Below, one piece after another: positions 25,406-34,863 of a DNA stretch of 64,000 nt (its first letter is position 1; each line of letters opens with the position of its first letter). The notes under the pieces are model-generated. The model did no database searches, had not been told where the DNA came from, and saw only the letters and a program-made list of their open reading frames with translations. The position numbers were made by a program, and so were the translations under genes. Location of the stretch: assembly GCF_042677945.1 (NCBI RefSeq), contig NZ_JBHUDN010000001.1. One strand, 5' to 3'. The DNA comes from Haloplanus litoreus (GTDB lineage: Archaea; Halobacteriota; Halobacteria; Halobacteriales; Haloferacaceae).

Positions 25406-26785
25406 ATGACGGACGAAACTGCGGCGACTGACGGCGGCTTGACGGCCGAAGAACAGGACGTCATCGACGAGATAGACGAGAAGAACGTCGACTTCCTGCG
25501 TCTTCAGTTCACCGACATTCTCGGCACGGTGAAGAACGTCTCGGTACCGGCGAGCCAGGCGGAGAAGGCTTTCACCGAGGGAATCTACTTCGACGGATCC
25601 TCCATCGACGGGTTCGTCCGCATTCAGGAGTCCGACATGCGGCTCGACCCCGATCCGTCGACGTTCGCCGTGCTCCCGTGGCGAAACGGCGATTCCACCG
25701 GCGGCGCGGCCGCTCGTCTCATCTGTGACGTCGTCGACACCTCGACCGGCGAGCCGTTCTCGGGCGACCCGCGTGGCGTCCTCAAAAGCGCCATCGAACG
25801 CGCCGAGGAGATGGGTTACAGCGTCAACATGGCCCCCGAACCGGAGTTCTTCCTGTTCGAGGAGGACGAGGAGGGCCGCGCGACGACGAAGACGAACGAC
25901 GCCGGCGGCTACTTCGACCTCGCGCCCAAGGACCTCGCACAGGACGTGCGCCGTGACATCATCTACGGCCTGGAGAGCATGGGCTTCGACATCGAGGCCT
26001 CCCACCACGAGGTCGCCCAGGGGCAACACGAGATCAACTTCACCTACGACGACGCGCTGTCGACGGCCGACAACGTGGCCACCTTCCGTGCGGTCGTTCG
26101 CGCCATCGCGGCCGAACACGACCTCCACGCGACGTTCATGCCCAAGCCCATCGCCCGGATCAACGGCTCGGGGATGCACACCCACATGTCGCTGTTCACC
26201 GAGGACGGGGAGAACGCGTTCCACGACGACGACGACGAGTTCAACCTGAGCGACACGGCCAAGAGCTACCTCGCCGGCGTCCTCGAACACGCCCCGGCGA
26301 TCACGGCCATCGCCGACCCGACCGTCAACAGCTACAAGCGGCTGGTGCCGGGCTACGAGGCCCCGGTCTACGTCGCCTGGTCCGACCGCAACCGCTCCGC
26401 GCTCATCCGCAAACCGGCCGCCCGCGTCCCGGCCGCCTCGCGCATCGAGCTTCGGTCGCCCGACCCGTCGTGTAACCCCTACCTCGCCTTCGCGGCCATG
26501 ATCCACGCCGGTCTCGACGGCATCGAGCAGGACCTCGACTGCCCCGATCCGGTCCGCGAGAACATCTACGAGTTCGACGAGGCCAAGCGCGAGGAGTACG
26601 GCATCACGACGCTCCCGTCGAACCTCGGCGAGGCCGTCGACGCCCTCGAAGCCAACGAGACCATCAAGAGCGCGCTCGGCGAGCACGTCACCGAGAAGTT
26701 CATCGAGGCCAAGACCCAGGAGTTCGGCGAGTACATCGTCGAGGTCTCCGAGTGGGAACTCGACCGCTACCTCGAGAAGTACTAA
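25406..26785 (+). CDS. glnA: Glutamine synthetase type I
   Basis: Protein of 459 residues that makes glutamine from glutamate, ammonia and ATP. The beta-grasp N-domain is followed by MAPEPEFFLFEEDEEG (metal-binding Glu), ARINGSGMHTHMSLF, the ATP loop NSYKRLVPGYEAPVYVAWSD and RIELRSPDPSCNPYLAFAAM. The NLYDLPPEE adenylylation site of bacterial type I-beta enzymes is not present (here IYEFDEAKREEYG), so control by adenylylation is not expected. It is divergent from lrp and shares 4 bases with the convergent PAP2 gene. Confidence 0.97.
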   Translation: MTDETAATDGGLTAEEQDVIDEIDEKNVDFLRLQFTDILGTVKNVSVPASQAEKAFTEGIYFDGSSIDGFVRIQESDMRLDPDPSTFAVLPWRNGDSTGGAAARLICDVVDTSTGEPFSGDPRGVLKSAIERAEEMGYSVNMAPEPEFFLFEEDEEGRATTKTNDAGGYFDLAPKDLAQDVRRDIIYGLESMGFDIEASHHEVAQGQHEINFTYDDALSTADNVATFRAVVRAIAAEHDLHATFMPKPIARINGSGMHTHMSLFTEDGENAFHDDDDEFNLSDTAKSYLAGVLEHAPAITAIADPTVNSYKRLVPGYEAPVYVAWSDRNRSALIRKPAARVPAASRIELRSPDPSCNPYLAFAAMIHAGLDGIEQDLDCPDPVRENIYEFDEAKREEYGITTLPSNLGEAVDALEANETIKSALGEHVTEKFIEAKTQEFGEYIVEVSEWELDRYLEKY

Positions 26786-27669
26786 CGCCCCACGTCCAGT
26801 TCTTTTTCGACGAGTCGGTCCGCCAGCCCGGGTGTCCCGACCAGCAACGCGACCACGCACACCGTCAGGACGGCCGCGGCGGCCAGGGAGAGACCCGTCT
26901 CGAGGACCGCCTCGACACTGACGACCACCACGAGTAGAGTCAGGACCGAGAGTGCGAGTCCCCGGAGCGATCCGCGTGCGGCGACGATCCGGTCGGCGGC
27001 GAGGTGCCACCCGACCAGTCCGCCGCCGGCGGCGGCGACGGCGACGACGGTGTCCCTGACGACGGCGACGGCGACACCCGCGAGGCCGGCGACGAGGGCG
27101 ACGGCGAAGACGCGGCGAGCGTCGGCGACGGTCACGCGGTCGGGGACCAGCCCGGGACCGATCCGGAGCGCCGCGGCGAGGTAGGCCAGTCCGACGGCGA
27201 CGCCGACGGCCACGTCCACGAGGTAGTGGACGCCGATGACGACGCGGGAGGCGGCGACGAGGACGACGAGCGTTCCGGCGGCGGCGACGGCGGCGGGCGA
27301 GCGCCGATCGGACGGGAGCACGGAGAGCAGACCGCCGTAGACGACGGTGGCGCCGATGGCGTGGCCGCTGGGGAAGCCGTAGCCGTCCACGCCGGCGCCG
27401 GGCGGACGGGGAAGCGAGAAGGCGTGTTTGAGCGCGAGCGTCAGCGCGAACGCGCCGATGGCGAGGGCGAGCGCCGTCGCCATCCGGGGGACGCCCACGC
27501 CGAGGCGATTCGCCAGCAGGTAGCCGGCGGCGACGATGACGAGGAGCGTCAGCGGGTCGCCGAGACGAGTAACGAGACCCGCCGCCGCGACGACGGCTTC
27601 CGGAAGCGTCTCGACGAACGCCGCCTCACCGAGGCTACGGTCGGCGACGAACACATCGGCGAGCGACAT
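26782..27669 (-). CDS. PAP2 superfamily membrane phosphatase
   Basis: Protein of 295 residues with eight to ten predicted membrane helices. The three PAP2 motifs are in order: KHAFSLPRP (K-x6-RP), GFPSGHAIG (PSGH) and ASRVVIGVHYLVDV (SR-x5-H-x3-D). It probably dephosphorylates a lipid phosphate such as a polyprenyl or glycerol-ether phosphate at the membrane surface. The helices after motif 3, about residues 150-290, are an extension beyond the core domain. Start MSLADVF (27667-27669). Confidence 0.9.
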   Translation of the reverse strand: MSLADVFVADRSLGEAAFVETLPEAVVAAAGLVTRLGDPLTLLVIVAAGYLLANRLGVGVPRMATALALAIGAFALTLALKHAFSLPRPPGAGVDGYGFPSGHAIGATVVYGGLLSVLPSDRRSPAAVAAAGTLVVLVAASRVVIGVHYLVDVAVGVAVGLAYLAAALRIGPGLVPDRVTVADARRVFAVALVAGLAGVAVAVVRDTVVAVAAAGGGLVGWHLAADRIVAARGSLRGLALSVLTLLVVVVSVEAVLETGLSLAAAAVLTVCVVALLVGTPGLADRLVEKELDVGR

Positions 27670-27739
27670 GGTCGGGACTGTGGGGAGGGGGACATATAGT
27701 CCCACTCTTCCGAGCGAGGGCGACACGTTCGGCGGCGGA

Positions 27740-28987
27740 TCAGCGCCGGAAGCGCCGGAGGGCGCCGAGGGCCTGCCCGGGTTTGCCGAGCATCGAGAGC
27801 CCGAAGCCGAAAAGCACGAAGAGGACGTAGAGCCCGAGCGTCGAGAGGAAGATGACGACCATCGCGACGAGGGCGATCAGGTCGGAGAGCAGGTAGAAGG
27901 CGCCGAGGGTCATGACCGTTCCGTAGAGGAGGACGAGGTAGGGTCCCCAGCCACGGGCGTGCCCGCGGCGCATCCGGCGGCGAACGTACGTTTTCAGTTC
28001 CGCTTCCAGTTCGGGGCGGTCGACCGTCCGCTCTTCCACGTCGGACTCGAAGGCGTCCAGATCGGCACGAACCTCGTCCACCCGGTCGGCGAGGTCCTCG
28101 ATGTCCGGTGCCGGGGAGGGCTCCGTGTCGCCTCGCGTGTCGTCTCCGGTCATTGCCGTCGTCTCGTGGTCTCGGACCGGCGGATGTTGTACCTGCCGAT
28201 CCGGCGCGACGGATCGGCCCCCGCGGACGGCGTTGAGCGTCGCCCCCACGAGCAGGACCAGTCCCGCGAGGTAGAACCACGTGACCAGCAACAGGATCGC
28301 GCCGAGGGCGCCGTAGAGCGCGAACCGGCCGCTGGTCGTCGCGATAGCGGCGTAGAGCGCGAAGGCCGTCCCGAGGAACGTCCACCCGGCGGCACCGAGA
28401 AGGGTGCCGGGAAGCGCCTCCCGTGGGGAGAGGTCGACCGCGGGTGTCAGGTAGTACACCGGAAAGAGGGCGGCGGCGAGGACGGTGAAAAAGAGGAGCG
28501 GAGCGACGAGGGCGACGGGCGTCCGGATGAAGGCGACGACGGCGACGAGGGCGACACCGCCGAACGAGCCGATGCCGACGGCGACGAGAACCGTCACGCC
28601 GACGCGGACGCTCCCGAGGAAGTCGCGGGGGGCGGTGCCGTAGATGCGGGCGAAGGCGGTGTCGATGCCACGAAACAGTTTGAGCGAACTCCAGAGCAAG
28701 AGTGCGAAGCCGACGAGCGTCACGCTGCCCCGGCCCGTGGTGTTCGCCAGCGCCTCGTCGACCAGCCCCTGTCCCACGGGCAGGAGGTACTGCCCAGCGA
28801 GGGCGAGGACGGTCGTTCGGAGCGATTCCCCGCCGACGGCGGTGGCGACGACGGCCGTCAGAACGAGGATCGGCAGGAGGGAGACGAAGGCGTAGTAGGC
28901 GATGCTGGCGGCCAGAAGGGTGGCGTCCCGCGCGCGGACCTCGCGGACGACGGTCCGGGCGAGGGTGAGCCGTGATCGGACGGACAC
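27740..28987 (-). CDS. YihY/BrkB membrane protein with C-terminal extension
   Basis: Protein of 415 residues. Residues 1-265 are a typical YihY domain with six membrane helices (ASIAYYAFVSLLPILVL near the start, and the LLWSSLKLFRGIDTAFARIY motif). After a short linker an in-frame Met (near residue 279) begins MTGDDTRGDTEPSP, a polar region with coiled-coil character (about 295-340), then two to three more membrane helices. The extension looks like a separate small membrane protein fused to YihY. Function of the family is unknown; the old ribonuclease BN name is wrong for it. Confidence 0.85.
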   Translation of the reverse strand: MSVRSRLTLARTVVREVRARDATLLAASIAYYAFVSLLPILVLTAVVATAVGGESLRTTVLALAGQYLLPVGQGLVDEALANTTGRGSVTLVGFALLLWSSLKLFRGIDTAFARIYGTAPRDFLGSVRVGVTVLVAVGIGSFGGVALVAVVAFIRTPVALVAPLLFFTVLAAALFPVYYLTPAVDLSPREALPGTLLGAAGWTFLGTAFALYAAIATTSGRFALYGALGAILLLVTWFYLAGLVLLVGATLNAVRGGRSVAPDRQVQHPPVRDHETTAMTGDDTRGDTEPSPAPDIEDLADRVDEVRADLDAFESDVEERTVDRPELEAELKTYVRRRMRRGHARGWGPYLVLLYGTVMTLGAFYLLSDLIALVAMVVIFLSTLGLYVLFVLFGFGLSMLGKPGQALGALRRFRR

Positions 28988-29059
28988 GGATCGTCGATTC
29001 GGGCGGCACGGGCAAAAGGGCGTGGGCGGGTCGGCCGTCGGGAACGCAGCGACGGGGCG

Positions 29060-29740
29060 CTACGGCGCGACGCCGACGGTCAGGAGCGTCCCCCAGGTCC
29101 GATACCGGTCGACCATCTCCTCGCGGGCGTTCCAGTCGTCGGTCGGGAACGCCTCGGCCGGCGGAATCTCGATTTCGCGGTCGGGAATCGTGGCCTGTTC
29201 GGCCACGTGCAGGCCCGCCTCACGGAACGCCTCGCGGTACCGTTGGCGGTCCCAGAGTTGCATCTCGACGCCGACGTTCGCCTGCCACTCGTGGGTGTGG
29301 ACGCTCTCCTCGAAGAAGTTCACGGCACAGAAGAAGGTCCCGCCGGGGCGGAGGACGCGACGGATCTCCCGGAGGACGATCTCGGGGTCCCGCGCGTAGT
29401 AGAACGCCTCCATCGACCACACGTGATCGACGCAATCCGCCCGGAAGGGCAGATGTTGGAAGTCGCCGGCGAGGAAGTCGATCATCGGATCGTCGGTGTA
29501 CGCCCGCGCGTTTCGGACCATCGCCCCGGAGGCGTCGAGGCCGACACACTGACCCGCATCCCGCGTCTCGCGGAGCGCCCGGAGGGCGTAGCCCGACCCG
29601 GTGCCGAGGTCGAGAACGGTGTCGCCGGCTTCGACCGGCATCCGGGCCAGTGCCTCCTTCGCCGTGTGCCAGTGACGGTCCTCCATCCCCTTGTCCTTCC
29701 CGTCCGCGGCCCACTGATCGAACTCGGCTTGCACGCTCAT
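29060..29740 (-). CDS. Class I SAM-dependent methyltransferase
   Basis: Protein of 226 residues. Motif I is VLDLGTGSGYALRAL (about 50-64), followed by CVGLDASGAMVRNAR (acidic end of strand 2), GDFQHLPF and RRVLRPGGTFFCAVNFFEE. It belongs to the Methyltransf_11 group; substrate unknown. The N-terminal FDQWAADGKDKGMEDRHW is shared, as I recall, by haloarchaeal relatives. ATG at 29738-29740 is preferred to one nine codons upstream. Confidence 0.88.
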   Translation of the reverse strand: MSVQAEFDQWAADGKDKGMEDRHWHTAKEALARMPVEAGDTVLDLGTGSGYALRALRETRDAGQCVGLDASGAMVRNARAYTDDPMIDFLAGDFQHLPFRADCVDHVWSMEAFYYARDPEIVLREIRRVLRPGGTFFCAVNFFEESVHTHEWQANVGVEMQLWDRQRYREAFREAGLHVAEQATIPDREIEIPPAEAFPTDDWNAREEMVDRYRTWGTLLTVGVAP

Positions 29741-29897
29741 TGGGTACGCACGACGGCATCGGGGCACAAATCGCTACTGAAACGGCGACGGGGGCACAGC
29801 GCAACCGGCGCTCGACCGCCGTCGGGTCACTGTCGTTCGCCGGGCTACGCCGGCGGCCCGTGAGAGTGCGCGTATCGGCCGCCGGTCGAAAGCGCCG

Positions 29898-30437
29898 TTA
29901 CAACAGACCCTTGACGGTGTTGATGACCGTCCACGTCGCCTGTTTCACCAGTTTGCCGTCCTCGCCGTTGACGACGATGCCGCGGACGGTCCGCTCCCCG
30001 TCTCGCTGGACGACCATCCCGTTCCGGACGGCGTCGACGAACCGCGGTACGGGGTCCGAGAGCGCGACCAGTTCCTCGGCGGTGGTCCGCGTCATCTGCA
30101 TCTTCAGGCCCGCGTCGTCACGGCGGGACTGGCGCAGGTCGGTGATGGTCCCGTCGGATCGCATCCGGAAGGAGAAGACCACGTCCGTGTTCACGAAGTA
30201 GACGTTGACCGTGTTGCCGGCGAGCTGGTTGAACACCTGCCGTTCGGCGAAGTTCATCTCGGCCTCGGTGATGTTGGCGTTGAACCGGGGCTGCATATCC
30301 TGCAGGTCGGCGAAGAGATCGTCCGCCCACGCCGGTTGCTCGCTCGACTGGGCGGTTGCGGGCGTCGCACCGGCGACCAGAGCGAGCGTAACGAGAGCGG
30401 CGAGGACGACGCGGCCGGTAGTCCGTATCATACGCAT
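29898..30437 (-). CDS. Secreted protein with SCP2-like domain
   Basis: Protein of 179 residues with a Sec-type signal peptide (IRTTGRVVLAALVTLALVAG, cleavage after ATAQS). The mature part has TVNVYFVNTDVVFSFRMRSD and GLKMQMTRTTAEELVALSD followed by a conserved-looking V-N-G-E-D loop; this pattern of strand, helix and a low-activity G-D turn recalls SCP2 sterol-carrier-like domains, which bind lipids. That assignment is by eye. The start may be two codons later (30431). The next upstream gene on this strand also ends in a similar module, so the two may act together outside the cell. Confidence 0.7.
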   Translation of the reverse strand: MRMIRTTGRVVLAALVTLALVAGATPATAQSSEQPAWADDLFADLQDMQPRFNANITEAEMNFAERQVFNQLAGNTVNVYFVNTDVVFSFRMRSDGTITDLRQSRRDDAGLKMQMTRTTAEELVALSDPVPRFVDAVRNGMVVQRDGERTVRGIVVNGEDGKLVKQATWTVINTVKGLL

Positions 30438-30580
30438 CCGATGTGCCCAGCGTATTTGGCTATTTGGGCAGTCGGCACCGCTGTCCTGTGAAAACCGGAC
30501 GGCGGTTCGACGCGGGGATGCCCGACGGATCGGCGACGTCAACCGGACGGACGTCGGGCGGGCGCGGGCCGCCGCGCGGA

Positions 30581-31714
30581 TCAGAGGACGTCGGCGATCC
30601 AGTCGATCAGCGTGCCGAAGTACCGGCTGTACTCGATGCCGTTGAGGAGGCCGTTCCCGCTTACCTCCACGTCGCCGGACTGGTATTTCTCCACGGCGGC
30701 GGCCATCGAATCCTTGGCGTCGACGATGTCGGTCAGCGTCGTTTCCGTCAGGACGACGTCGGCGTCCGCCGAGTCCTGCTCGCCGAGTTCGTAGCTCGCG
30801 ACGGCGCCCGTGGCGTCCGTCTCCAGCCACCGCACTGAGAGGGATTCGCCGTCCTCGTTCTCCGTTCGAATGTGGTAGCTGTCGCCCGCGAACCGGTCGA
30901 AGACGAAGCCCGGAACCTCGGCTCGAATGTCCCCAACCGCCCCCTCGAACGTGACGATGGCCGACGGGAACGGCTGGTACGCCTCGGTTCGAAGCGCCTC
31001 TCGCTGGTCGTCGACCAGGTCGGCGAAATTCGACGCGACGTCCAGAACCACTTGCGCGTTGTCTTGCAGGCGTGTGGCGGCCTGCGGAGCCGTCGGGTGC
31101 AAGCCACCGTACTCACCGGTGTCGACGTTCGACCACCGCTCCACCCACGTGGGGTGATCGAGTTCGTCGGTTAGCGTCCCCATCGCGTCCACCAACCGTT
31201 CGACGTTCGACGTCGACGGGTCGGAGATGCACGCCTGGGCCCGTTCGTCGACGGTCGCGAACCGATCGGCGATCGTCCGGAGTTCTCCCCTGGCCTCGCT
31301 CAGTGCCTCACCCTGTCCCCCCGTGAACGTGTTCGTCTCCGGGCCACTCCACCCGGCTTCGGAGACAGCATAGAAGCCGCTCCCGGCGCCGACCTCCTCG
31401 TACCACTGTAGCGTCTGCGCCAGGTCGACGGCGTCACCGACGAGGGTCGGCAGGAGGTCCGCGACCGACGGCATGTAGCTGTCCCGGAAGTACTGCTCCA
31501 GATCCTCGTCGCTGGGTGGGTCGAACAGCGGTGTCAACTCCTCGAACGCCCACGCGCCTTCGACGGCGTACTTGGAGACGTACCGTGCCTGTTCGACGAT
31601 CGAGTCCTCGTTGTCGGCCGCCGCCGCCCGAGTGGCCCCCGTTGCCCCGAGAACCGTCGCTGTTGCGCCAGCGCCGCAGAGTCGGAGAAACGTCCGCCTC
31701 GTGTGTCCCCGCAT
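30581..31714 (-). CDS. Tat-secreted protein with C-terminal SCP2-like module
   Basis: Protein of 377 residues. MRGHTRRTFLRLCGAGATAT is a twin-arginine signal, with likely cleavage after the Ala-rich TRAAAA. Residues about 40-260 are predicted mostly helical with many Asp/Glu and no motif I recognise. The C-terminal 90 residues (DADVVLTETTLTDIVDAKDS, then a K-Y-x-S-G-D-V-E-V-S-G-N turn) resemble the end of an SCP2 lipid-binding domain. Function unknown; extracellular lipid or hydrophobic-ligand binding is a guess. Start complementary to 31712-31714. Confidence 0.7.
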   Translation of the reverse strand: MRGHTRRTFLRLCGAGATATVLGATGATRAAAADNEDSIVEQARYVSKYAVEGAWAFEELTPLFDPPSDEDLEQYFRDSYMPSVADLLPTLVGDAVDLAQTLQWYEEVGAGSGFYAVSEAGWSGPETNTFTGGQGEALSEARGELRTIADRFATVDERAQACISDPSTSNVERLVDAMGTLTDELDHPTWVERWSNVDTGEYGGLHPTAPQAATRLQDNAQVVLDVASNFADLVDDQREALRTEAYQPFPSAIVTFEGAVGDIRAEVPGFVFDRFAGDSYHIRTENEDGESLSVRWLETDATGAVASYELGEQDSADADVVLTETTLTDIVDAKDSMAAAVEKYQSGDVEVSGNGLLNGIEYSRYFGTLIDWIADVL

Positions 31715-31948
31715 CACACGCCGTCGTTGCTGACGGGGTCGTATTAGTGTTGTTGCAGTTGCGGACGAGACGGCGGCGGGGGGAGGGGCTATCCCGACGC
31801 CGCAGACGGTCGCCCGACGTGTGGGCCGGATGGGGTCGGCGAGGGGAGCGTCCACGGCGGCCCGGATTCGGGCCGTGAGCCGTCGTCACCCGGCCGCGTT
31901 ATCAGTTAGCAGAGAGACGCATAACCGTACGACCTGTTCACACAGGTA

Positions 31949-33064
31949 TCACTCGGCCGTCGCGGCCCGGATGGCCTCGACGTCGGCGTCCGTCTTGAAC
32001 GTCGTCCCGCCGTAGTGGGCGCGTGAGGCGTCGTAACCGGCGGCACGGAGGTCTGCCAGGAACTCGTCCATCGCGTTGGCCGAGCGCCCCCACTGCTTGC
32101 AGAGGCGGTGCTGGTCGTAGTGGGTTGGCCGGTCGAGTTCGGCTTCGACCGTTTCCAGCAGCCGGCGAGCGCGAACGGCCTCGCCCATCCCGTCGTCGAC
32201 GCGTTCTCGGACGGCGGCGACGAACTCGCGATCACGGATCGCCCCGAACCACAGGGGCCCGGCGGTGACGACGCGGTTCCCGCCGCAGGCGGGACAGGTC
32301 TCCGGCGGGTGCGAGAGCAGGCCGTACTCGTGGTCGCGGGTGAGACAGTCCTCGCAGTGGTGGACGTACCCGAGTTCGTCGATGCAGTCGTCCGCCTCCG
32401 TCGCCCGACCGTCGAGTTCGAGGTAGGTCCGGGCGTAGTGGCGGGAGACGTGCGAGCAGATGGGGCGAGCGGCGGTGTCGTAGCGGGCGGCGGTCCGCAC
32501 CAGGGCCGAGAGGAGGACGCGTAGGCCCATCTCCGGGTGGTAGTCGGTGTTGCGCGGGACCGCACTGTAGGAGCGGACGCCGCTCTCGAAGTGGGCGCCA
32601 CAGAGCGGCGCGGTGTCGGTGGCAGTGACACAGACTAGATCGCGGGCGTTGGCGAAGGCGGCGTCCGCGAAGGGCACGGGCGTGCCGAACGGGTCGAGAT
32701 CGATCACGTCGAACGTCGAGTCGTGCATGTGGACGTTGGCGTCGCGTTCGATCACGTCCACCGACAGATCGTTGCGGGCGGCGTTCTCGCGGGCGAGGGC
32801 GACGGCGTCGGAGTCGGTGTCGACGGCCGTCACGTCCCAGCCCTCGCTTGCGGCACGGCAGGCGCGGACGCCGCTGGCGGTCATGGCGTCGAGATACGAC
32901 TCGGCACGGGGGTCGCGGTCGGCGTAGGCGCGAAGGACGGCGACGGTCACGTCGCGGTTCAGCTCCTGCGTGGGGTTGTAGAAGACGCCCTCGCCGCGGC
33001 CCTCGCTCGCGCCGTCGCGGGCGTCGGGCACGTCGAACGCGATGCCACCCTCGGTGACGCGCAT
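31949..33064 (-). CDS. trm1: tRNA (guanine26-N2)-dimethyltransferase Trm1
   Basis: Protein of 371 residues that methylates G26 of tRNAs twice using SAM. N-terminal region EGRGEGVFYNPTQELNRDV is typical, then SAM motif YLDAMTASGVRACRAA, motif IV DLDPFGTPVPF, and a C-terminal zinc-binding domain with HCEDC and CPACGG cysteines. The remainder is the Trm1 C-terminal winged-helix domain. Start MRVTEGGIAFDVP (33062-33064) is clear: the frame upstream is not coding-like. Divergent from the SWIM gene. Confidence 0.96.
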   Translation of the reverse strand: MRVTEGGIAFDVPDARDGASEGRGEGVFYNPTQELNRDVTVAVLRAYADRDPRAESYLDAMTASGVRACRAASEGWDVTAVDTDSDAVALARENAARNDLSVDVIERDANVHMHDSTFDVIDLDPFGTPVPFADAAFANARDLVCVTATDTAPLCGAHFESGVRSYSAVPRNTDYHPEMGLRVLLSALVRTAARYDTAARPICSHVSRHYARTYLELDGRATEADDCIDELGYVHHCEDCLTRDHEYGLLSHPPETCPACGGNRVVTAGPLWFGAIRDREFVAAVRERVDDGMGEAVRARRLLETVEAELDRPTHYDQHRLCKQWGRSANAMDEFLADLRAAGYDASRAHYGGTTFKTDADVEAIRAATAE

Positions 33065-33190
33065 AGGGTGAGTGGGCGGGGTGGAGCGAAAAGGGCCGCG
33101 GTTCGACGCCGGCCACACTGTCTGCCACTCGTCGTGCGGTCGTCGGACCGACCGAACCGCTTTAGACGGCGAGGCCCAACGCTTCGCGTC

Positions 33191-33538
33191 GTGAGCGAGG
33201 TGGAGGACTGGCACACGGCGCTGTCGGCGGCCGGAGAGCTATCCGGCCCCATCGTCGACGCCATCCTCTCGGCCCACGGCGACCGAGGGCAACGCGCCAT
33301 CGAAGCCGTCTCCGAGGAACGCGTCAAGCAGTACCGAGACTTCACGGTCGTCGTGGGGCACGACGACGAGTACATAATCGAGGACGGCGGCTGTACCTGC
33401 AAGGACGCCGAGTACAACCTCGATACGGCCGATCCGAGCCAGCGATGCTGGCACGCCCTGGCCGTCGAAATAGCCGAACGCGTCGGCGCCGTCGACCACC
33501 ACGACATGTGGTACTCCGAAGTGCGGGAGTTCCTGTAG
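33191..33538 (+). CDS. SWIM zinc-finger protein
   Basis: Protein of 115 residues with GTG start. The central part CTCKDAEYN...CWHALA shows the C-x-C-xn-C-x-H pattern of SWIM zinc fingers, about residues 76-100, often DNA- or protein-binding. N-terminal LSGPIVDAILSAHGDRGQRA is helical. Related haloarchaeal proteins are small stand-alone SWIM proteins of unknown role. It is 81 bases upstream of the acyl-CoA dehydrogenase gene. Confidence 0.8.
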   Translation: MSEVEDWHTALSAAGELSGPIVDAILSAHGDRGQRAIEAVSEERVKQYRDFTVVVGHDDEYIIEDGGCTCKDAEYNLDTADPSQRCWHALAVEIAERVGAVDHHDMWYSEVREFL

Positions 33539-33619
33539 TCGACGGCCTGCGTCGCGTTCGAGCCGGGACCCGCGGCGCCCCGTGAGAAGGATTTTCACGT
33601 GTCGGGACCGACCTCCGCC

Positions 33620-34780
33620 ATGCTCGATTACGTCGACCTAGAGGCCGACCTCGGCCAGGAGGAACGCCTGATTCGGGACACCGCCCGCGACTTCGTCGAC
33701 GAGGAAGTCCGCCCCGACATCGGCGACCACTTCCTCGACGGCACGTTTCCGACGGATCTCATCACCGAGATGGGTGAGTTGGGGTTTTACGGGCCGAATC
33801 TGGAGGGCTACGGCCTGCCGAACGTGAGCGAGACGGCCTACGGCCTCCTGATGCAGGAACTCGAAGCCGGCGACTCCGGCGTTCGCTCGATGGCGAGCGT
33901 CCAGGGGGCGCTGGTGATGTACCCCATCCACGCCTTCGGCACGGCGGCCCAGAAGGAGCAGTGGCTCCCCGCTCTGGGACGGGGGAAGGCCGTCGGCTGC
34001 TTCGGGCTGACCGAACCCGAACACGGGTCCGACCCGTCGTCGATGGCGACGACGGCCGAACGCGACGGCGACGGCTACCGGCTCTCGGGGTCGAAGACGT
34101 GGATCACGAACGCGCCCATCGCCGACGTGGCGGTCGTCTGGGCGCGCGACCGGTCGACCGAGGGGACCCCAGTTCGGGGCTTCCTCGTCGAGACGGACCG
34201 CGACGGCGTGTCGACCGAGCCGATCCACGAGAAACTCTCCCTGCGGGCGTCGATCACCGGCGAGATCAGCCTCTCGAACGCGTGGGTGCCCGAGGAGGCC
34301 GTCCTCGGCGTGAAAGGCATGAAGGGACCGCTCTCCTGTCTCACCCAGGCTCGGTACGGCATCGCCTGGGGCGCCGTCGGCGCCGCGCGGAACTGTTTCG
34401 AGACGGCCCGTGAGTACGCCACGGAGCGAGAGCAGTTCGGCCGACCCGTCGGTGGCTTCCAACTGCAACAGGAGAAACTCGCGGAGATGGCGACGCAGGT
34501 GACGACCGCTCAACTGCTCGCACACCGCCTCGCCGACCTGAAAGAGCGGGGTGACCTCCGACCCGAGCAGGTGTCGATGGCCAAGCGCAACAACGTCCGG
34601 ATGGCCCGCGAGTGGTCGCGCGTGGCCCGCGAGATGCTCGGCGGCAACGGCATCACGGCCGACTACCCGCCGATGCGCCACCTGGCGAACATGGAGTCGG
34701 TGTACACCTACGAGGGCACCCACGACATCCACTCGCTGATCCTCGGCGAGGATCTGACGGGGCTGTCGGCGTTCTCGTAG
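33620..34780 (+). CDS. Acyl-CoA dehydrogenase, glutaryl-CoA dehydrogenase-like
   Basis: FAD enzyme of 386 residues that oxidises acyl-CoA and gives electrons to ETF. Signature CFGLTEPEHGSDPSSM and the C-terminal TYEGTHDIHSLILGEDLTG with the catalytic Glu are present. DSGVRSMASVQGALVMYPIH, with Arg-Ser at the carboxylate-binding position, and LRASITGEI are features of glutaryl-CoA dehydrogenase, so a dicarboxylyl-CoA such as glutaryl-CoA is the favoured substrate. ATG at 33620; a GTG seven codons upstream is possible. A membrane Fe-S oxidoreductase likely to accept ETF electrons is encoded nearby. Confidence 0.9.
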   Translation: MLDYVDLEADLGQEERLIRDTARDFVDEEVRPDIGDHFLDGTFPTDLITEMGELGFYGPNLEGYGLPNVSETAYGLLMQELEAGDSGVRSMASVQGALVMYPIHAFGTAAQKEQWLPALGRGKAVGCFGLTEPEHGSDPSSMATTAERDGDGYRLSGSKTWITNAPIADVAVVWARDRSTEGTPVRGFLVETDRDGVSTEPIHEKLSLRASITGEISLSNAWVPEEAVLGVKGMKGPLSCLTQARYGIAWGAVGAARNCFETAREYATEREQFGRPVGGFQLQQEKLAEMATQVTTAQLLAHRLADLKERGDLRPEQVSMAKRNNVRMAREWSRVAREMLGGNGITADYPPMRHLANMESVYTYEGTHDIHSLILGEDLTGLSAFS

Positions 34781-34863
34781 TCGACGTGGTCGTGTGCGGT
34801 GAGTACCCAGAAGCCACAGCCACAAGACCCACGTAGGCGTACCCACGACCGAGGTAAACAGTC

